A stretch of 64,000 nt of DNA from Parerythrobacter lutipelagi (GCF_005434975.1 NZ_SKCJ01000002.1:806001-870000), one strand, 5' to 3'. Numbered from the stretch's first letter, positions 9,028-18,450 are shown. Numbers and translations: made by a program. Notes: generated by a model not told the origin, from the letters alone.

Positions 9028-10091
9028 ATGCTCCGTTTGCTCTTGGCAGTGAGGTGATCAGCCTGGTTGATCTGAGGGATCCGGGTGAAATCGCCCGGAT
9101 CGAAGGATTTGTAGCGGATTTGCGCGGCAGCGTCTTTCACCGTCCTGCATGGTCGCTGGCGGTTGAACAGGGCACAGGGCAAAGAGCTTTAGGTCTCGTG
9201 GCCGAAAAGTGTGGTTCGCTCCACGGGTGGATGCCGCTGACTGAAGTGCATTCGCCGATTTTCGGCCGTGCGCTCGTTTCAAGCGGGTTCGCCGTTGGAG
9301 GAGGGCCACTGTCAGAAAAGCACGCCACCTCGGTGGCCTTGTGCCACGCCGCTCAGGAAGTGGCGTCGCGCCGATCGTGCGCATCGATCGAAATACGCAG
9401 TGGCGGAGCTCCGGAAACCTGGCGTACATGGAACGACACCCATTGCGGTTTCGAACGCGAGCTTGCGGACAACGACGAAGCGGAACTGCTCTTGGTTCCT
9501 CGCAAGCAGAGAGCGGAAATTCGCAAGAGCCTGAAGCTCGATTTTGTCGTCGAAGCGGGCTCGAGCAAACGCGATAGAGATGCACACTATGCGGTTTATA
9601 GCGCCAGCGTGCGGAATCTGGGCACGCCAGTCTTTCCGCGCAGCCTGTTCGGCGCGATGCTCGACCGATTTGGTGCGGATGCGGACATTCTGACTATCCG
9701 CCATGCAGGCGAGCCTGTCGCGAGTGTTTTGTCCTTCTACCACCAGGGCACCGTATTGCCCTTCTGGGGAGGCGGAACCTACGCCGCCCGGCACCTCAGA
9801 GCAAACGAGCGGATGTATTACGAACTGATGCTGCACGCTCGCCGCCGCAAGGGATGCGGACGGTTTGATTTCGGACGGTCGAAAACCAACAGCGGGCCCT
9901 ATAGCTACAAGAAAAACTGGGGGTTCGAGCCGCATCCCCTGATCTATGCCGGTTGGACAGTGCCGGGCGAAACTGCGCGCGATATCGATCCGACAAGCGA
10001 AGCCTATTTGCGAAAAATCGATCTGTGGAAGCGTCTGCCGCTATCCATGGCGAACAGGGTGGGGCCATTCATCGCCAAGGGATTGGCGTAA
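9024..10091 (+). CDS. FemAB-like acyltransferase, XrtA/PEP-CTERM-associated
   Basis: 355 residues from a GTG codon whose last bases overlap the deacetylase stop (GTGA). No ATG is available near this point and the length then matches the TIGR03019 family. The fold is GNAT-like; conserved-looking segments are PRKQRAEIRKSLK, VLSFYHQGTVLPFWGGG and FDFGRSKTNSGPYSYKKNWG. FemAB relatives transfer an aminoacyl group from tRNA to a cell-wall precursor; here the acceptor is more likely a sugar of the exopolysaccharide, but this is an inference. Confidence 0.9.
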   Translation: MNAPFALGSEVISLVDLRDPGEIARIEGFVADLRGSVFHRPAWSLAVEQGTGQRALGLVAEKCGSLHGWMPLTEVHSPIFGRALVSSGFAVGGGPLSEKHATSVALCHAAQEVASRRSCASIEIRSGGAPETWRTWNDTHCGFERELADNDEAELLLVPRKQRAEIRKSLKLDFVVEAGSSKRDRDAHYAVYSASVRNLGTPVFPRSLFGAMLDRFGADADILTIRHAGEPVASVLSFYHQGTVLPFWGGGTYAARHLRANERMYYELMLHARRRKGCGRFDFGRSKTNSGPYSYKKNWGFEPHPLIYAGWTVPGETARDIDPTSEAYLRKIDLWKRLPLSMANRVGPFIAKGLA

Positions 10092-11311
10092 TGAGTGATA
10101 TTCTCTTCCTGTCCCATAGGATACCATTCCCGCCCGACCGTGGTGACAAGATCCGGTCCCACCACCTGCTTAAGGCGTTGGCTCACATCGCTCCGGTTCA
10201 TGCCGCGACGTTTGGCGAGACTGCTGCCGACATGGCCGAAGAAAGCGCGCTTGAGGGTGTAGCCAAAAGCCATCTGCTCATTCAGCGGGACAAGGCTCTG
10301 CCAATCGCTGGGATCGAGGCTTTGCTGACCGGCAAGCCAGTAAGCCTGACCGCGTTTGACGATGTCCGGCTCCGCGAATGGGTCGGGCGCACACTGGCCG
10401 AGCAACCGATCAGGACCATTGTCGTCTTCTCCGGCCAGATGGGTCAATATGTGCCTGACGATTTCGATGGCCGCGTTGTGATCGATCTGTGTGATGTCGA
10501 TTCCGCGAAGTTCGATGCTTATGCTGAAGAGGGCCGCCTTCCACGCTCTCTGATAGACCGCCGCGAAGGGCGCATCCTTGCAGCAGAGGAAGCCCGGCTG
10601 GCTGACCGGTCAAATGAAGTGCTTCTTGTGAGTGAGGCTGAAGCCGAGCTTTTTCGATCACGCTTGCCGGACGGATCGGCACGCAAGGTGTCAGCTCTGC
10701 GCAACGGTATCGATGCGCACTTCTTCGATCCGGAAGGGGCAACAAGCCCGTCTCCCTTTGCCGGCGGAGCAGGGCCGCATCTCGTATTTACCGGCCAGAT
10801 GGACTACCCGCCAAACGTTTCTGCGGTCCAGCGCGTTGCGGCAAGCTTGCTTCCGTCGATCCGGCAGGAATTTCCCGATGCTCAGTTTCATATCGTGGGA
10901 CGCGCGCCAATCGACAAGGTGATGCGATTGAATGCGGTTGCGGGAGTCAAGGTATGGGGGGAAGTGCCTGATGTGCGCCCTTTCATCCGTGCTGCGGATG
11001 CTATTCTGGCGCCATTGACCATCGCGCGCGGGATTCAGAACAAGGTGCTGGAAGCCATGGCAATGGCTCGCCCGGTCATAGTCTCTCCCGAAGCAGCGAC
11101 GGGGATTGACGCCACCGATGGAATTCACTTCGCCGTTGGCGATAGCGATGACGCGCTGGTCAAGCTGACGATTGCGACGCTGTCCGATGGCGAAGCAGCT
11201 AAAGCAATGGGTGTAGCCGCCCGACGCTACGTCCTACAGAATCAGAGCTGGGAAGCGATGCTGGCCCCGTTGCCTGCACTACTGGGCAGAGAACCTCGTC
11301 ATGTCGCTTGA
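10091..11311 (+). CDS. glycosyltransferase, PEP-CTERM/XrtA-associated (TIGR03087-like)
   Basis: 406 residues; the ATG shares one base with the previous stop (TAATG). GT-B glycosyltransferase: the N-terminal domain starts FLSHRIPFPPDRGDKIRSHH, and the C-terminal domain has FTGQMDYPPN, HIVGRAP and the E-x7-E region in RGIQNKVLEAMAMARPVI. It should add a sugar to the growing lipid-linked repeat unit at the inner face of the membrane. Its 3' end overlaps the exosortase gene by 11 bases, so the two are translated together. Confidence 0.92.
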   Translation: MSDILFLSHRIPFPPDRGDKIRSHHLLKALAHIAPVHAATFGETAADMAEESALEGVAKSHLLIQRDKALPIAGIEALLTGKPVSLTAFDDVRLREWVGRTLAEQPIRTIVVFSGQMGQYVPDDFDGRVVIDLCDVDSAKFDAYAEEGRLPRSLIDRREGRILAAEEARLADRSNEVLLVSEAEAELFRSRLPDGSARKVSALRNGIDAHFFDPEGATSPSPFAGGAGPHLVFTGQMDYPPNVSAVQRVAASLLPSIRQEFPDAQFHIVGRAPIDKVMRLNAVAGVKVWGEVPDVRPFIRAADAILAPLTIARGIQNKVLEAMAMARPVIVSPEAATGIDATDGIHFAVGDSDDALVKLTIATLSDGEAAKAMGVAARRYVLQNQSWEAMLAPLPALLGREPRHVA

Positions 11312-12863
11312 AGCCACTGCATCACCGGGCGCGTCCGCAGCCGGCGCGACATCGCTGCCACTGCAATGGCGGTCGGCCCTGACACGGTTTGCCATGGTTT
11401 GCGCAGCGGTGCTGGCGGTAACGTGGCGTGACTGGTGGGCGATGTCTGACCAGTGGTGGAATATCTCAACCTACAACCACATCTTGCTCGTCCCGCCGAT
11501 CATTGGATGGCTGATCTACATTCGCCGCGATGCGCTGCTGGAGATCGATCCTGCGCCGTGGTGGCCTGGTTTGCTTCCTCTTGCCGGAGCGATGTTTCTC
11601 TGGCTGCTGGGTTCTGTCGCAGGTGTCAACAGCGCCAGCCAGCTCGGCGCGGTTGCTACGCTCATGCTTGCCGTACCCGCTACACTCGGGCCGCGTGTCG
11701 CTCTCGCCTGCGCGTTCCCGCTGGCCTACATGCTTTTTCTGGTTCCGTTCGGTGACGAACTTGTCCCGACCCTGCAGATGGTCACCGCGGCGATTGTGAT
11801 CTGGCTGACTGAAGCCAGCGGCATTCCGGCGGTAATAGACGGCGTTTTCATCGACACGCCAGTCGGCCTGTTTGAAGTGGCGGAAGCATGCTCGGGGGTG
11901 AAGTTTCTTGTCGCCATGATCGCGCTCGGGGTCCTCGTTTGTTATGCGTGTTTCAAGCGTTGGAAAATGCGCTTCCTTTTTATGGCCGCGGCCATAATTT
12001 TGCCCGTTCTCGCCAACGGCATCAGAGCTTGGGGCACGATATATATTGCGCAGTCGCAGGGCATCGCATTCGCCGAGGGGTTCGATCATATTTTCTATGG
12101 TTGGGTCTTTTTCGCAGTGATCGTATTTCTGTTGCTTGCAGCATTCTGGCGATCATTCGACAGGGATCCGGACGAGCTCGGGATAGACTTTCCTCAGTTC
12201 ATGAACTCCAGTTGGATGAACCGACTGGCCATCCCGGCCCGCGCGACTGGGCTCCATCTTGCGGCTGCGCTGCTCTTTATCGCTGGCATGTTCGGTTGGC
12301 AGTTTGCAGCTTCGACCATTGCTGCGGACATTCCGGAACAGATCGCTTTGCCGGACGTGCCGGGGTGGGAGAGGGTGGACTACAAGCCGGATGTGGCTTG
12401 GAGCCCGCGCATGAACGGCGCTGATCACAAGCTGTTGGGCAGGTATCGTGACGCGAAAGGGCGGGAAATCGACGTCAGCTTCGCGCTGTACGCGGCGCAG
12501 TCCGAAGGCCGGGAAGCGGGCGCGACAGGGGAGGGTGCATTAATCCCCGACACCGCGTGGCGCTGGGTCGGCCCGTGGGAGGCAAATACCGAGTCCAGTG
12601 GTGAGGAATTGCTCGCTTTCGGGCAAGTCAGGCGGTTTGCTGCAACAAGCTACCGGACCGGTTCAGTGCTGACCGGAAAAACCAGCAGCCTCAAGCTGCA
12701 AAGCATGCGTGACCGTCTGCTCATGGCGGGTAAGCCAACCATGACCCTAATTCTCTCGGTCGAGGGCGCTGATCGCGAAGCAGCCAAACAGACCCTTGCC
12801 GATTTTGGTGCTGCAACCGGCGACCGCGGGGAATGGATGGACCGCATAGCCAGGGTGCGATAG
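11301..12863 (+). CDS. xrtA: exosortase A fused to an EpsI domain
   Basis: 520 residues in two parts. Residues 1 to about 290 are a polytopic membrane exosortase with the catalytic triad Cys197 (EACSGVK), Arg242 (NGIRAWG) and His263 (FDHIFYGW). Residues about 310-520 form an EpsI (DUF3485) domain after one more membrane helix. Exosortases are transpeptidases that recognise C-terminal PEP-CTERM signals, cut them and attach the protein to the envelope or release it. No obvious PEP-CTERM substrate is encoded in this window. In many genomes XrtA and EpsI are separate; the fused form is also common. Anchor gene that defines the locus. Confidence 0.95.
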   Translation: MSLEATASPGASAAGATSLPLQWRSALTRFAMVCAAVLAVTWRDWWAMSDQWWNISTYNHILLVPPIIGWLIYIRRDALLEIDPAPWWPGLLPLAGAMFLWLLGSVAGVNSASQLGAVATLMLAVPATLGPRVALACAFPLAYMLFLVPFGDELVPTLQMVTAAIVIWLTEASGIPAVIDGVFIDTPVGLFEVAEACSGVKFLVAMIALGVLVCYACFKRWKMRFLFMAAAIILPVLANGIRAWGTIYIAQSQGIAFAEGFDHIFYGWVFFAVIVFLLLAAFWRSFDRDPDELGIDFPQFMNSSWMNRLAIPARATGLHLAAALLFIAGMFGWQFAASTIAADIPEQIALPDVPGWERVDYKPDVAWSPRMNGADHKLLGRYRDAKGREIDVSFALYAAQSEGREAGATGEGALIPDTAWRWVGPWEANTESSGEELLAFGQVRRFAATSYRTGSVLTGKTSSLKLQSMRDRLLMAGKPTMTLILSVEGADREAAKQTLADFGAATGDRGEWMDRIARVR

Positions 12864-12873
12864 GGCGCAGGCC

Positions 12874-14772
12874 ATGTGCGGGATCGCCGGAATTTTTCAC
12901 TTGGGTACGCCCAAACCGGTCGATCCTCGACGGATTGAGCGGATGTGTGACGCGATGATCCACCGCGGGCCTGACGGTTACGGTGTGTGGACCGATCATG
13001 GGGTCGGCCTCGGTCATCGACGCCTGTCGATTATTGATCTTGAGGGCTCGCCCCAGCCGATGCATTCGACCGATGGTCGCGCGGTGATCGTCTTCAATGG
13101 CGAGATCTACAACTATCGGGAACTGCGCCGTGAATTGGTTGCGGACGGCGCAAAGTTCCGCACCGAAGGCGATACAGAGGTCATTCTGGCTGCATGGCAG
13201 CGGTGGGGGCCGGACTGCCTCGAACACTTGCACGGGATGTTCGCTTTCGCGCTTTATGATCTCGACAAGCGACAGTTGTTTCTGGCGCGAGACAGGCTCG
13301 GCGTTAAGCCGCTTTTCATGGCGCATCTATGCGACGGAAGCCTGGCCTTTGCGTCCGAACTGAAAGGCTTGCTCGCGCATCCGCTCCTGCGCCGCGAGGC
13401 CGACCCGCTCGCGGTCGAGGACTACATGACCTGGGGCTATGTGCCTGACCACAGGAGTTTCCTTAAAGGTGTGAGCAAGCTGCCGGCTGGGCATTTGCTC
13501 ATTGCCGAACAGGGTCGTGGTATGCCTCAGCCGCGCCAGTGGTGGGACATCGACTTTCGTCAGCGCCGCAAAGGCAAGACGGCAGATCTGTCAGCCGAGT
13601 TGCTGCATCATATGCGTGAAGCCGTCACCTCTCGCATGGTGTCTGACGTGCCGCTCGGGGCGTTCCTTTCTGGCGGCGTCGATTCATCTTCGGTCGTCGC
13701 GTTGATGGCAGAAGCGAGCAATAGCCCTGTTCAAACTTGCTCAATCGGCTTTGATCAGCAGCATCTTGATGAAACCGGCTATGCGGAACAAGTCGCGCAG
13801 CTGTTTCAAACCGACCATCGCGCGCGCCAGGTCAACCCGGATGATTTTGGCGCGATTGATACCTTGGCCGGCATGTTCGACGAACCTTTCGCTGACGCCT
13901 CGGCCTTGCCGACATGGCGAGTATGCCAACTGGCGCGCGAGAATGTTACCGTTGCGCTGTCCGGTGACGGCGCCGATGAAGCCTTCGCGGGTTATCGCAG
14001 ACACGTATTCCATGCGCGGGAAGAACAGGCGCGGGTGGTGCTGCCCGCGTTTCTGCGCAAACCCCTGTTCGGCGCGCTAGGGGCCGTTTGGCCCAAAGCG
14101 GATTGGGCACCGCGTCCGCTAAGGGCAAAGGCGACGTTCCTGTCACTCGCAGCTGATGGCGACGAAGGATACGCCTCAGCGCTGGCTGTAACGACGCCGA
14201 TGCAGCGCGCCGGGCTCTATACCGATGCGTTCGCGAACACGCTGGGCGGTTATCGCGGTGAACAACCGATGATCGATCTCATGCGATCCGCCCCGGCGAA
14301 GTCTGGCCTTGATCGCGCTCAGTATGCCGACCTGAAATTCTGGCTCCCAGGCGATATTCTGACCAAGGTTGATCGCACCAGTATGGCCACTAGCCTCGAA
14401 GCGAGAGAACCCTTGCTCGATCATCGGCTGATCGAATTTGCAGCCAGTATGCCTCAGCGCCAAAGGGTCCGGGGCCGCCAGGGCAAGTGGATCCTGAAGC
14501 ATACGATGGAGCGATATCTGCCCGACGAGATTCTCTATCGGTCCAAGCAGGGGTTTGTCACGCCCATCAGCGAATGGTTCAGGGGACCACTGGCCAACGA
14601 GGCGCGTGCGCTGCAGACTTCGTCCGCTGCGATCCGCGTGGGCTGGTTCGATCGTAGTCAGATTGCGAAAGTTGCGGAAGATCACATCTCCCGCCGTTCG
14701 GACCATGGGCGGCTGTTGTGGCAACTTGTCATGCTCGACAAAGCGCTCGAAAGACTCAATATTTCCGCTTGA
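12874..14772 (+). CDS. XrtA/PEP-CTERM-associated amidotransferase (asparagine synthase B-like)
   Basis: 632 residues. Class II glutamine amidotransferase domain with the nucleophile Cys2 (MCGIAGIF), then the asparagine-synthase domain with the pyrophosphate loop SGGVDSS (266-272) and GDGADEAFAGY. The family (TIGR03108) probably amidates a uronic or other sugar acid of the exopolysaccharide, using glutamine and ATP. Last gene of the co-directional EPS set; the following 148 bp are AT-richer and contain a 6-bp stem CGGTTT/AAACCG (14821-14836) that is too weak, without a T-run, to call a terminator. Confidence 0.93.
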   Translation: MCGIAGIFHLGTPKPVDPRRIERMCDAMIHRGPDGYGVWTDHGVGLGHRRLSIIDLEGSPQPMHSTDGRAVIVFNGEIYNYRELRRELVADGAKFRTEGDTEVILAAWQRWGPDCLEHLHGMFAFALYDLDKRQLFLARDRLGVKPLFMAHLCDGSLAFASELKGLLAHPLLRREADPLAVEDYMTWGYVPDHRSFLKGVSKLPAGHLLIAEQGRGMPQPRQWWDIDFRQRRKGKTADLSAELLHHMREAVTSRMVSDVPLGAFLSGGVDSSSVVALMAEASNSPVQTCSIGFDQQHLDETGYAEQVAQLFQTDHRARQVNPDDFGAIDTLAGMFDEPFADASALPTWRVCQLARENVTVALSGDGADEAFAGYRRHVFHAREEQARVVLPAFLRKPLFGALGAVWPKADWAPRPLRAKATFLSLAADGDEGYASALAVTTPMQRAGLYTDAFANTLGGYRGEQPMIDLMRSAPAKSGLDRAQYADLKFWLPGDILTKVDRTSMATSLEAREPLLDHRLIEFAASMPQRQRVRGRQGKWILKHTMERYLPDEILYRSKQGFVTPISEWFRGPLANEARALQTSSAAIRVGWFDRSQIAKVAEDHISRRSDHGRLLWQLVMLDKALERLNISA

Positions 14773-14920
14773 GCGGTGACAAGTTGAGTCACAATATTTC
14801 TCCACCGCCCTGTTTGGAGACGGTTTCGAAAAACCGGTCGAAAAGAATTATTTGCCAATCGACTCTTCAATGCTCTAGTTTACATTTCTATTATAACGAA
14901 TTCATGATGAGGGGTCGTCG

Positions 14921-15880
14921 ATGGATCGTGCAGGATCAGGGATTAGCAACGAAGGCTCGGAAGATTCCGGCGGTCTCGACACGTTCGTGACTTTGTCGCG
15001 GCAGGACGAAGCCCTTGTAACCGACGCAGCGATGCCTCGCGGCGTGCCGCATGAACTGTTTGAACTGACTGAGCTGGAATCGTTCTATCAGGAAGAAGAG
15101 CAAGCCCTCTGGACTTACATGAGGCCCGCGGGGAGGCCCAGTTTCACACCGCACATGCTGAGCGATTTTGAGCGCTGGCAGGATTTGATCGCCTCCGGGT
15201 TCGGCTCCGGCAAGACCCCCCTTCGTTATCTGATCCTCGGGAGCCGTGCGCCCGGAGTGTTCTGTTTCGGCGGCGATCTGGACCTGTTCCAGCGCCTGAT
15301 CCGGGACCGCGATAGGGATGGGTTGGTCCGATACGGGCACCGTTGCTGCAAGATCCTCCACCGGAACATGAACACGCTCGATATTCCGATGCTGACGATT
15401 GGCCTGGTTGAAGGCGCAGCTCTTGGCGGCGGGTTCGAGGCCTTGCTGTCGTTCGACCATATTATCGCTGAGCGCGATGCCACGTTTGGTCTTCCCGAAG
15501 TCATGTTCGGACTGTTTCCAGGTATGGGCGCGCACGCATTTCTGAGCCGAAAGCTGGGCAGCGCCATGGCGGATCGGTTGATAATTTCGAATGAAACTTT
15601 CTCGGCCGAGCAAATGTACGACATGGGAATCGTGCATCAGCTGGCCGAAAAAGGGGAAGCGCTAAGCTCGTGCAAGGAATTTATCCGCAAGTCGGAACGC
15701 CGCCACGCCGGTTTGGTCGGGGCGCGGCGGGCGACCAAGATATCCTGGGCGCTCGAGCTTGAAGAACTGACCCGGATCACGGAACTGTGGGCCGATACCG
15801 CTTTGCAATTGCGCGAGCAGGACCTGCGGGTGATGAACCGGTTGACGAGTGCGCAACAAAGGCTGGCTGATGCTGCCTAA
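14921..15880 (+). CDS. rpfF: RpfF-like crotonase, putative DSF-family signal synthase
   Basis: 319 residues; GAGGGG six bases before the ATG fixes the start. The crotonase fold shows GGDLDLFQRLIRDRDRDG, ALGGGFEALLS and FGLPEVMFGLFPGMGA. Glu173 and Glu193, twenty residues apart, align with Glu141 and Glu161 of Xanthomonas RpfF, which hydrolyses and dehydrates 3-hydroxyacyl-ACP to the cis-2-enoic acid signal. Ordinary enoyl-CoA hydratases lack the long RDRDG helix region and the LFPGMGA motif. It lies directly behind the EPS genes on the same strand but has its own ribosome site, and its tail overlaps zapE. No RpfC/RpfG-type sensor is in the window. Function by homology; the signal structure is unknown. 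Confidence 0.82.
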   Translation: MDRAGSGISNEGSEDSGGLDTFVTLSRQDEALVTDAAMPRGVPHELFELTELESFYQEEEQALWTYMRPAGRPSFTPHMLSDFERWQDLIASGFGSGKTPLRYLILGSRAPGVFCFGGDLDLFQRLIRDRDRDGLVRYGHRCCKILHRNMNTLDIPMLTIGLVEGAALGGGFEALLSFDHIIAERDATFGLPEVMFGLFPGMGAHAFLSRKLGSAMADRLIISNETFSAEQMYDMGIVHQLAEKGEALSSCKEFIRKSERRHAGLVGARRATKISWALELEELTRITELWADTALQLREQDLRVMNRLTSAQQRLADAA

Positions 15881-16995
15881 TCCATGACACCGTGACCAAG
15901 CGCCATATACTCGTCGCTCTGCATTTCCATGAGGCGGCTCACCGTCCGTTCGAATTCGAAGCTTCCGTCGCCTGACTGGTAAAGCTTCTCAGGTTCTGCT
16001 GCTGCGGTTGCGAACAGCTTGACCCGGTGTTCGTATAAGGCATCGATGAGTGTCACGAAGCGTGCGGCCTCGTTGCGGTTCTCCGGCCCCATTTCCGGAA
16101 TGCCTACTGCGATCACAGAGTGATAATGCCTTGCAATCGCGAGATAATCGCTCGCGCCGCGCGCATCCTTGCAGAGCCGTGAGAAGCTGAAGACCGCGAC
16201 CCCCTTGAGCGACTTGGGGACATGCAGCATACGGCCGCCGCCGACATCCAGTTCTGCGCTTGGGACGTGCGCGGCGTCCTCCGGTGCGAAATCCGTCAGG
16301 CGGAAGAAGGCCTCGCGCACTTTTGCCGTGGCCTGATCACCAAGGGGTGTGTGCCAGGTCTCAATCCCGCCGATCCGCTCCAGGCGGTAGTCAGTCGGGC
16401 CATTGAGAGGGAGAACGTCCAGACGCTCTTGAACCAGCTCGATGAACGGCAGAAAGTGTTCGCGATTGAGCCCGTCTTTATAGAGATCGCTCGGCGGGCG
16501 GTTCGATGTGGTCACTACGGTCACGCCATGATCGACGATGAGGGCCGTAAACAGCCGGCTCATGATCATCGCGTCGGCGCTGTTGTTCACTACCATCTCG
16601 TCAAAGGCGAGGCAGCGCACGTCCTCCGCAATTTGCGCCGCGACGGGCGGTATCGGATCGCCGCTCTCTTTCTTGCGCTCTTCGCGCAGCAGTGCGTGAA
16701 CCTCCTGCATGAAAGCGTGGAAATGCACCCGGCGTTTGCGCCCGATTGACAGGCATTCGTGAAACAGGTCCATCAACATCGACTTGCCGCGCCCGACGCC
16801 GCCCCACATGTAGATGCCGCGAGCCGGTTCGGGCGGGCCCTTCAAGGCGCGCCACAGCAGGCTGCCGCGTTTCGGAACAGCTTCGAGTGCCTGTTGCAAT
16901 ATATCGAGCCTCGCCGCCGCTGCCGCCTGCTCGGTGTCGGGCCGCAACTCGCCGGTTTTCACAAGCGCATCGTATCGTTCCAAGACACGGGTCAT
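15877..16995 (-). CDS. zapE: cell division protein ZapE (AFG1-like ATPase)
   Basis: 372 residues. Walker A GGVGRGKS (Lys71), Walker B CLAFDE (Asp132/Glu133), and the AFG1/ZapE family segments YMWGGVGRGKSMLMDLF, TSNRPPSDLYKDGLNR and FSFSRLC. ZapE is a cytoplasmic P-loop ATPase that in E. coli binds FtsZ and destabilises it during constriction; the mitochondrial homologue helps protein quality control of respiratory complexes. The start overlaps the stop of the thioesterase gene by four bases, which is itself one base from sdhB, so the three form one transcript. The 3' end overlaps the convergent crotonase gene. Confidence 0.93.
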   Translation of the reverse strand: MTRVLERYDALVKTGELRPDTEQAAAAARLDILQQALEAVPKRGSLLWRALKGPPEPARGIYMWGGVGRGKSMLMDLFHECLSIGRKRRVHFHAFMQEVHALLREERKKESGDPIPPVAAQIAEDVRCLAFDEMVVNNSADAMIMSRLFTALIVDHGVTVVTTSNRPPSDLYKDGLNREHFLPFIELVQERLDVLPLNGPTDYRLERIGGIETWHTPLGDQATAKVREAFFRLTDFAPEDAAHVPSAELDVGGGRMLHVPKSLKGVAVFSFSRLCKDARGASDYLAIARHYHSVIAVGIPEMGPENRNEAARFVTLIDALYEHRVKLFATAAAEPEKLYQSGDGSFEFERTVSRLMEMQSDEYMALGHGVMD

Positions 16996-17447
16996 CGCGG
17001 CGGGAACTTGCGCACTATGCCGGAGAACGACGCGACGATCTGTTCTTCTTGCTCAACTGTGCCGCGAACGAACACCAGCTTGCCTGTTTCGCGCATGATT
17101 TCCGTAACCGCGTCGAGCGGGCGGCTTGGATCGCCGCCGCCAGTGAACTGCGTTGACAGCTCCAGCGTCACTGATGGGCCTGCGTTGCCGCTGCCAAGCG
17201 TGTGCATGGTGGTGAACATCGAGATGTCGATCAGTGCCAGCGTCACCGCACCGTGGATGATGCCTTGCAGGTTCTCGTGCTTGCGCTCCGGAAACATGCG
17301 CAGACGGCTCTTGTCGCCTTCAACCCGGGTAATGAGCTTTCCCATCACTGCGCTGTTGAACAGCGTCGGGTCTTTCAGGTTCCAGTGACGCCAGCCCGGG
17401 TTTTCGGGATCCGGCCTGTGATCGAAGACCTCGTCCGATAGGGCCAC
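16992..17447 (-). CDS. PaaI-family hotdog thioesterase
   Basis: 151 residues from a GTG codon one base after the sdhB stop. The hotdog-fold signature is HENLQGIIHGAVTLALID, matching the N-x(2)-G-x(2)-H-G and distal Asp of PaaI-type thioesterases; SVTLELSTQFTGGG follows as the central strand. Expected activity is hydrolysis of small acyl-CoA or aryl-CoA esters; the substrate cannot be read from the sequence. Sandwiched between sdhB and zapE with near-zero spacing, so co-expressed with both. Confidence 0.87.
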   Translation of the reverse strand: MALSDEVFDHRPDPENPGWRHWNLKDPTLFNSAVMGKLITRVEGDKSRLRMFPERKHENLQGIIHGAVTLALIDISMFTTMHTLGSGNAGPSVTLELSTQFTGGGDPSRPLDAVTEIMRETGKLVFVRGTVEQEEQIVASFSGIVRKFPPR

Positions 17448-17448
17448 G

Positions 17449-18231
17449 TCAGATCGCGCGTTCAGCCATCATCTTCTTGGTTTCCGCAATCGCCTTGGCG
17501 GGCGAGAGACCCTTGGGGCAAACATTCGCACAATTCATGATGGTGTGGCAGCGATATAGGCGGAACGGATCCTCCAGCTGGTCGAGCCGTTCGCCGGTCA
17601 TCTCATCGCGGCTATCGGCCAGCCAACGGTATGCCTGCAGCAGGATCGCCGGACCGAGGAACTTGTCCGAATTCCACCAATAGCTGGGGCATGAGGTCGA
17701 ACAGCAGGCGCACAGGATGCATTCGTACAGGCCATCGAGCTGTTCCCGTTGCTCCGGCGACTGGAGGCGTTCCTTGCCGCTCGGTGTCGGCGTGACAGCC
17801 TGAAGCCAAGGGCGGATCGAAGCGTACTGTGCGTAGAAATGGGTGAAGTCGGGCACGAGGTCCTTGATCACATCCATATGGGGCAGGGGGGTGATGCGCA
17901 CTTCACCCTTCAGGTCTTCGATCGCTGTCGTGCAGGCGAGCCCGTTTTTGCCGTTGAGGTTCATCGAGCAGGACCCGCAGATGCCCTCACGGCACGAACG
18001 GCGGAAGGTCAGTGTCGGGTCAATCTCGCTCTTGATCTTGATCAGCGCGTCGAGAACCATCGGACCGCACGCGTCGAGATCGATTTCAAACGTGTCATAC
18101 CGCGGATTTTCCCCGCTATCCGGGTCATAGCGATAGATCTTGAAGTTGCGCGTCTTGCCAGCACCCTCGGCTCTGTGGGTGCGCCCATTGCCGGTGATCT
18201 TCGAGTTCTTTGGAAGGGTGAAAGTCGCCAT
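17449..18231 (-). CDS. sdhB: succinate dehydrogenase iron-sulfur subunit
   Basis: 260 residues from MATFTLPK; a nine-codon longer start exists, but this one gives the usual alphaproteobacterial N terminus. Cluster ligands are complete: [2Fe-2S] Cys80, 85, 88, 100; [4Fe-4S] Cys171, 174, 177 and later Cys238; [3Fe-4S] Cys181, 228, 234. It carries electrons from the SdhA flavin to ubiquinone in complex II. No sdhA, sdhC or sdhD lies in the window: upstream is a divergent short-chain dehydrogenase, so sdhB is either split from the other subunits or they lie elsewhere. Heads the sdhB-thioesterase-zapE transcript. Confidence 0.97.
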   Translation of the reverse strand: MATFTLPKNSKITGNGRTHRAEGAGKTRNFKIYRYDPDSGENPRYDTFEIDLDACGPMVLDALIKIKSEIDPTLTFRRSCREGICGSCSMNLNGKNGLACTTAIEDLKGEVRITPLPHMDVIKDLVPDFTHFYAQYASIRPWLQAVTPTPSGKERLQSPEQREQLDGLYECILCACCSTSCPSYWWNSDKFLGPAILLQAYRWLADSRDEMTGERLDQLEDPFRLYRCHTIMNCANVCPKGLSPAKAIAETKKMMAERAI

Positions 18232-18450
18232 GATCGGGGGAATCCTGTTGCTACGCAAAACCTATCTAGCGCTTCACGCCATGAGAGCAAGGCGCGGCTG
18301 TTGCAAGCTTTGCGTACCCTGATGAAGCCGAAGCAACGTTTCCCGCGCTGTCCAAGTGGAACATATGGAACACAGTCCTGATGCTGATCTTCTTACCGCC
18401 CGAAAATGGCGCGAGTTCGCAGGCGGGGGAGGGAACGGTGAAGGCATGCC

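Noticed and set aside
14821-14836. 6-bp stem-loop after the amidotransferase gene
   Set aside because: Short stem without a T-run on either strand; not enough to call a terminator.
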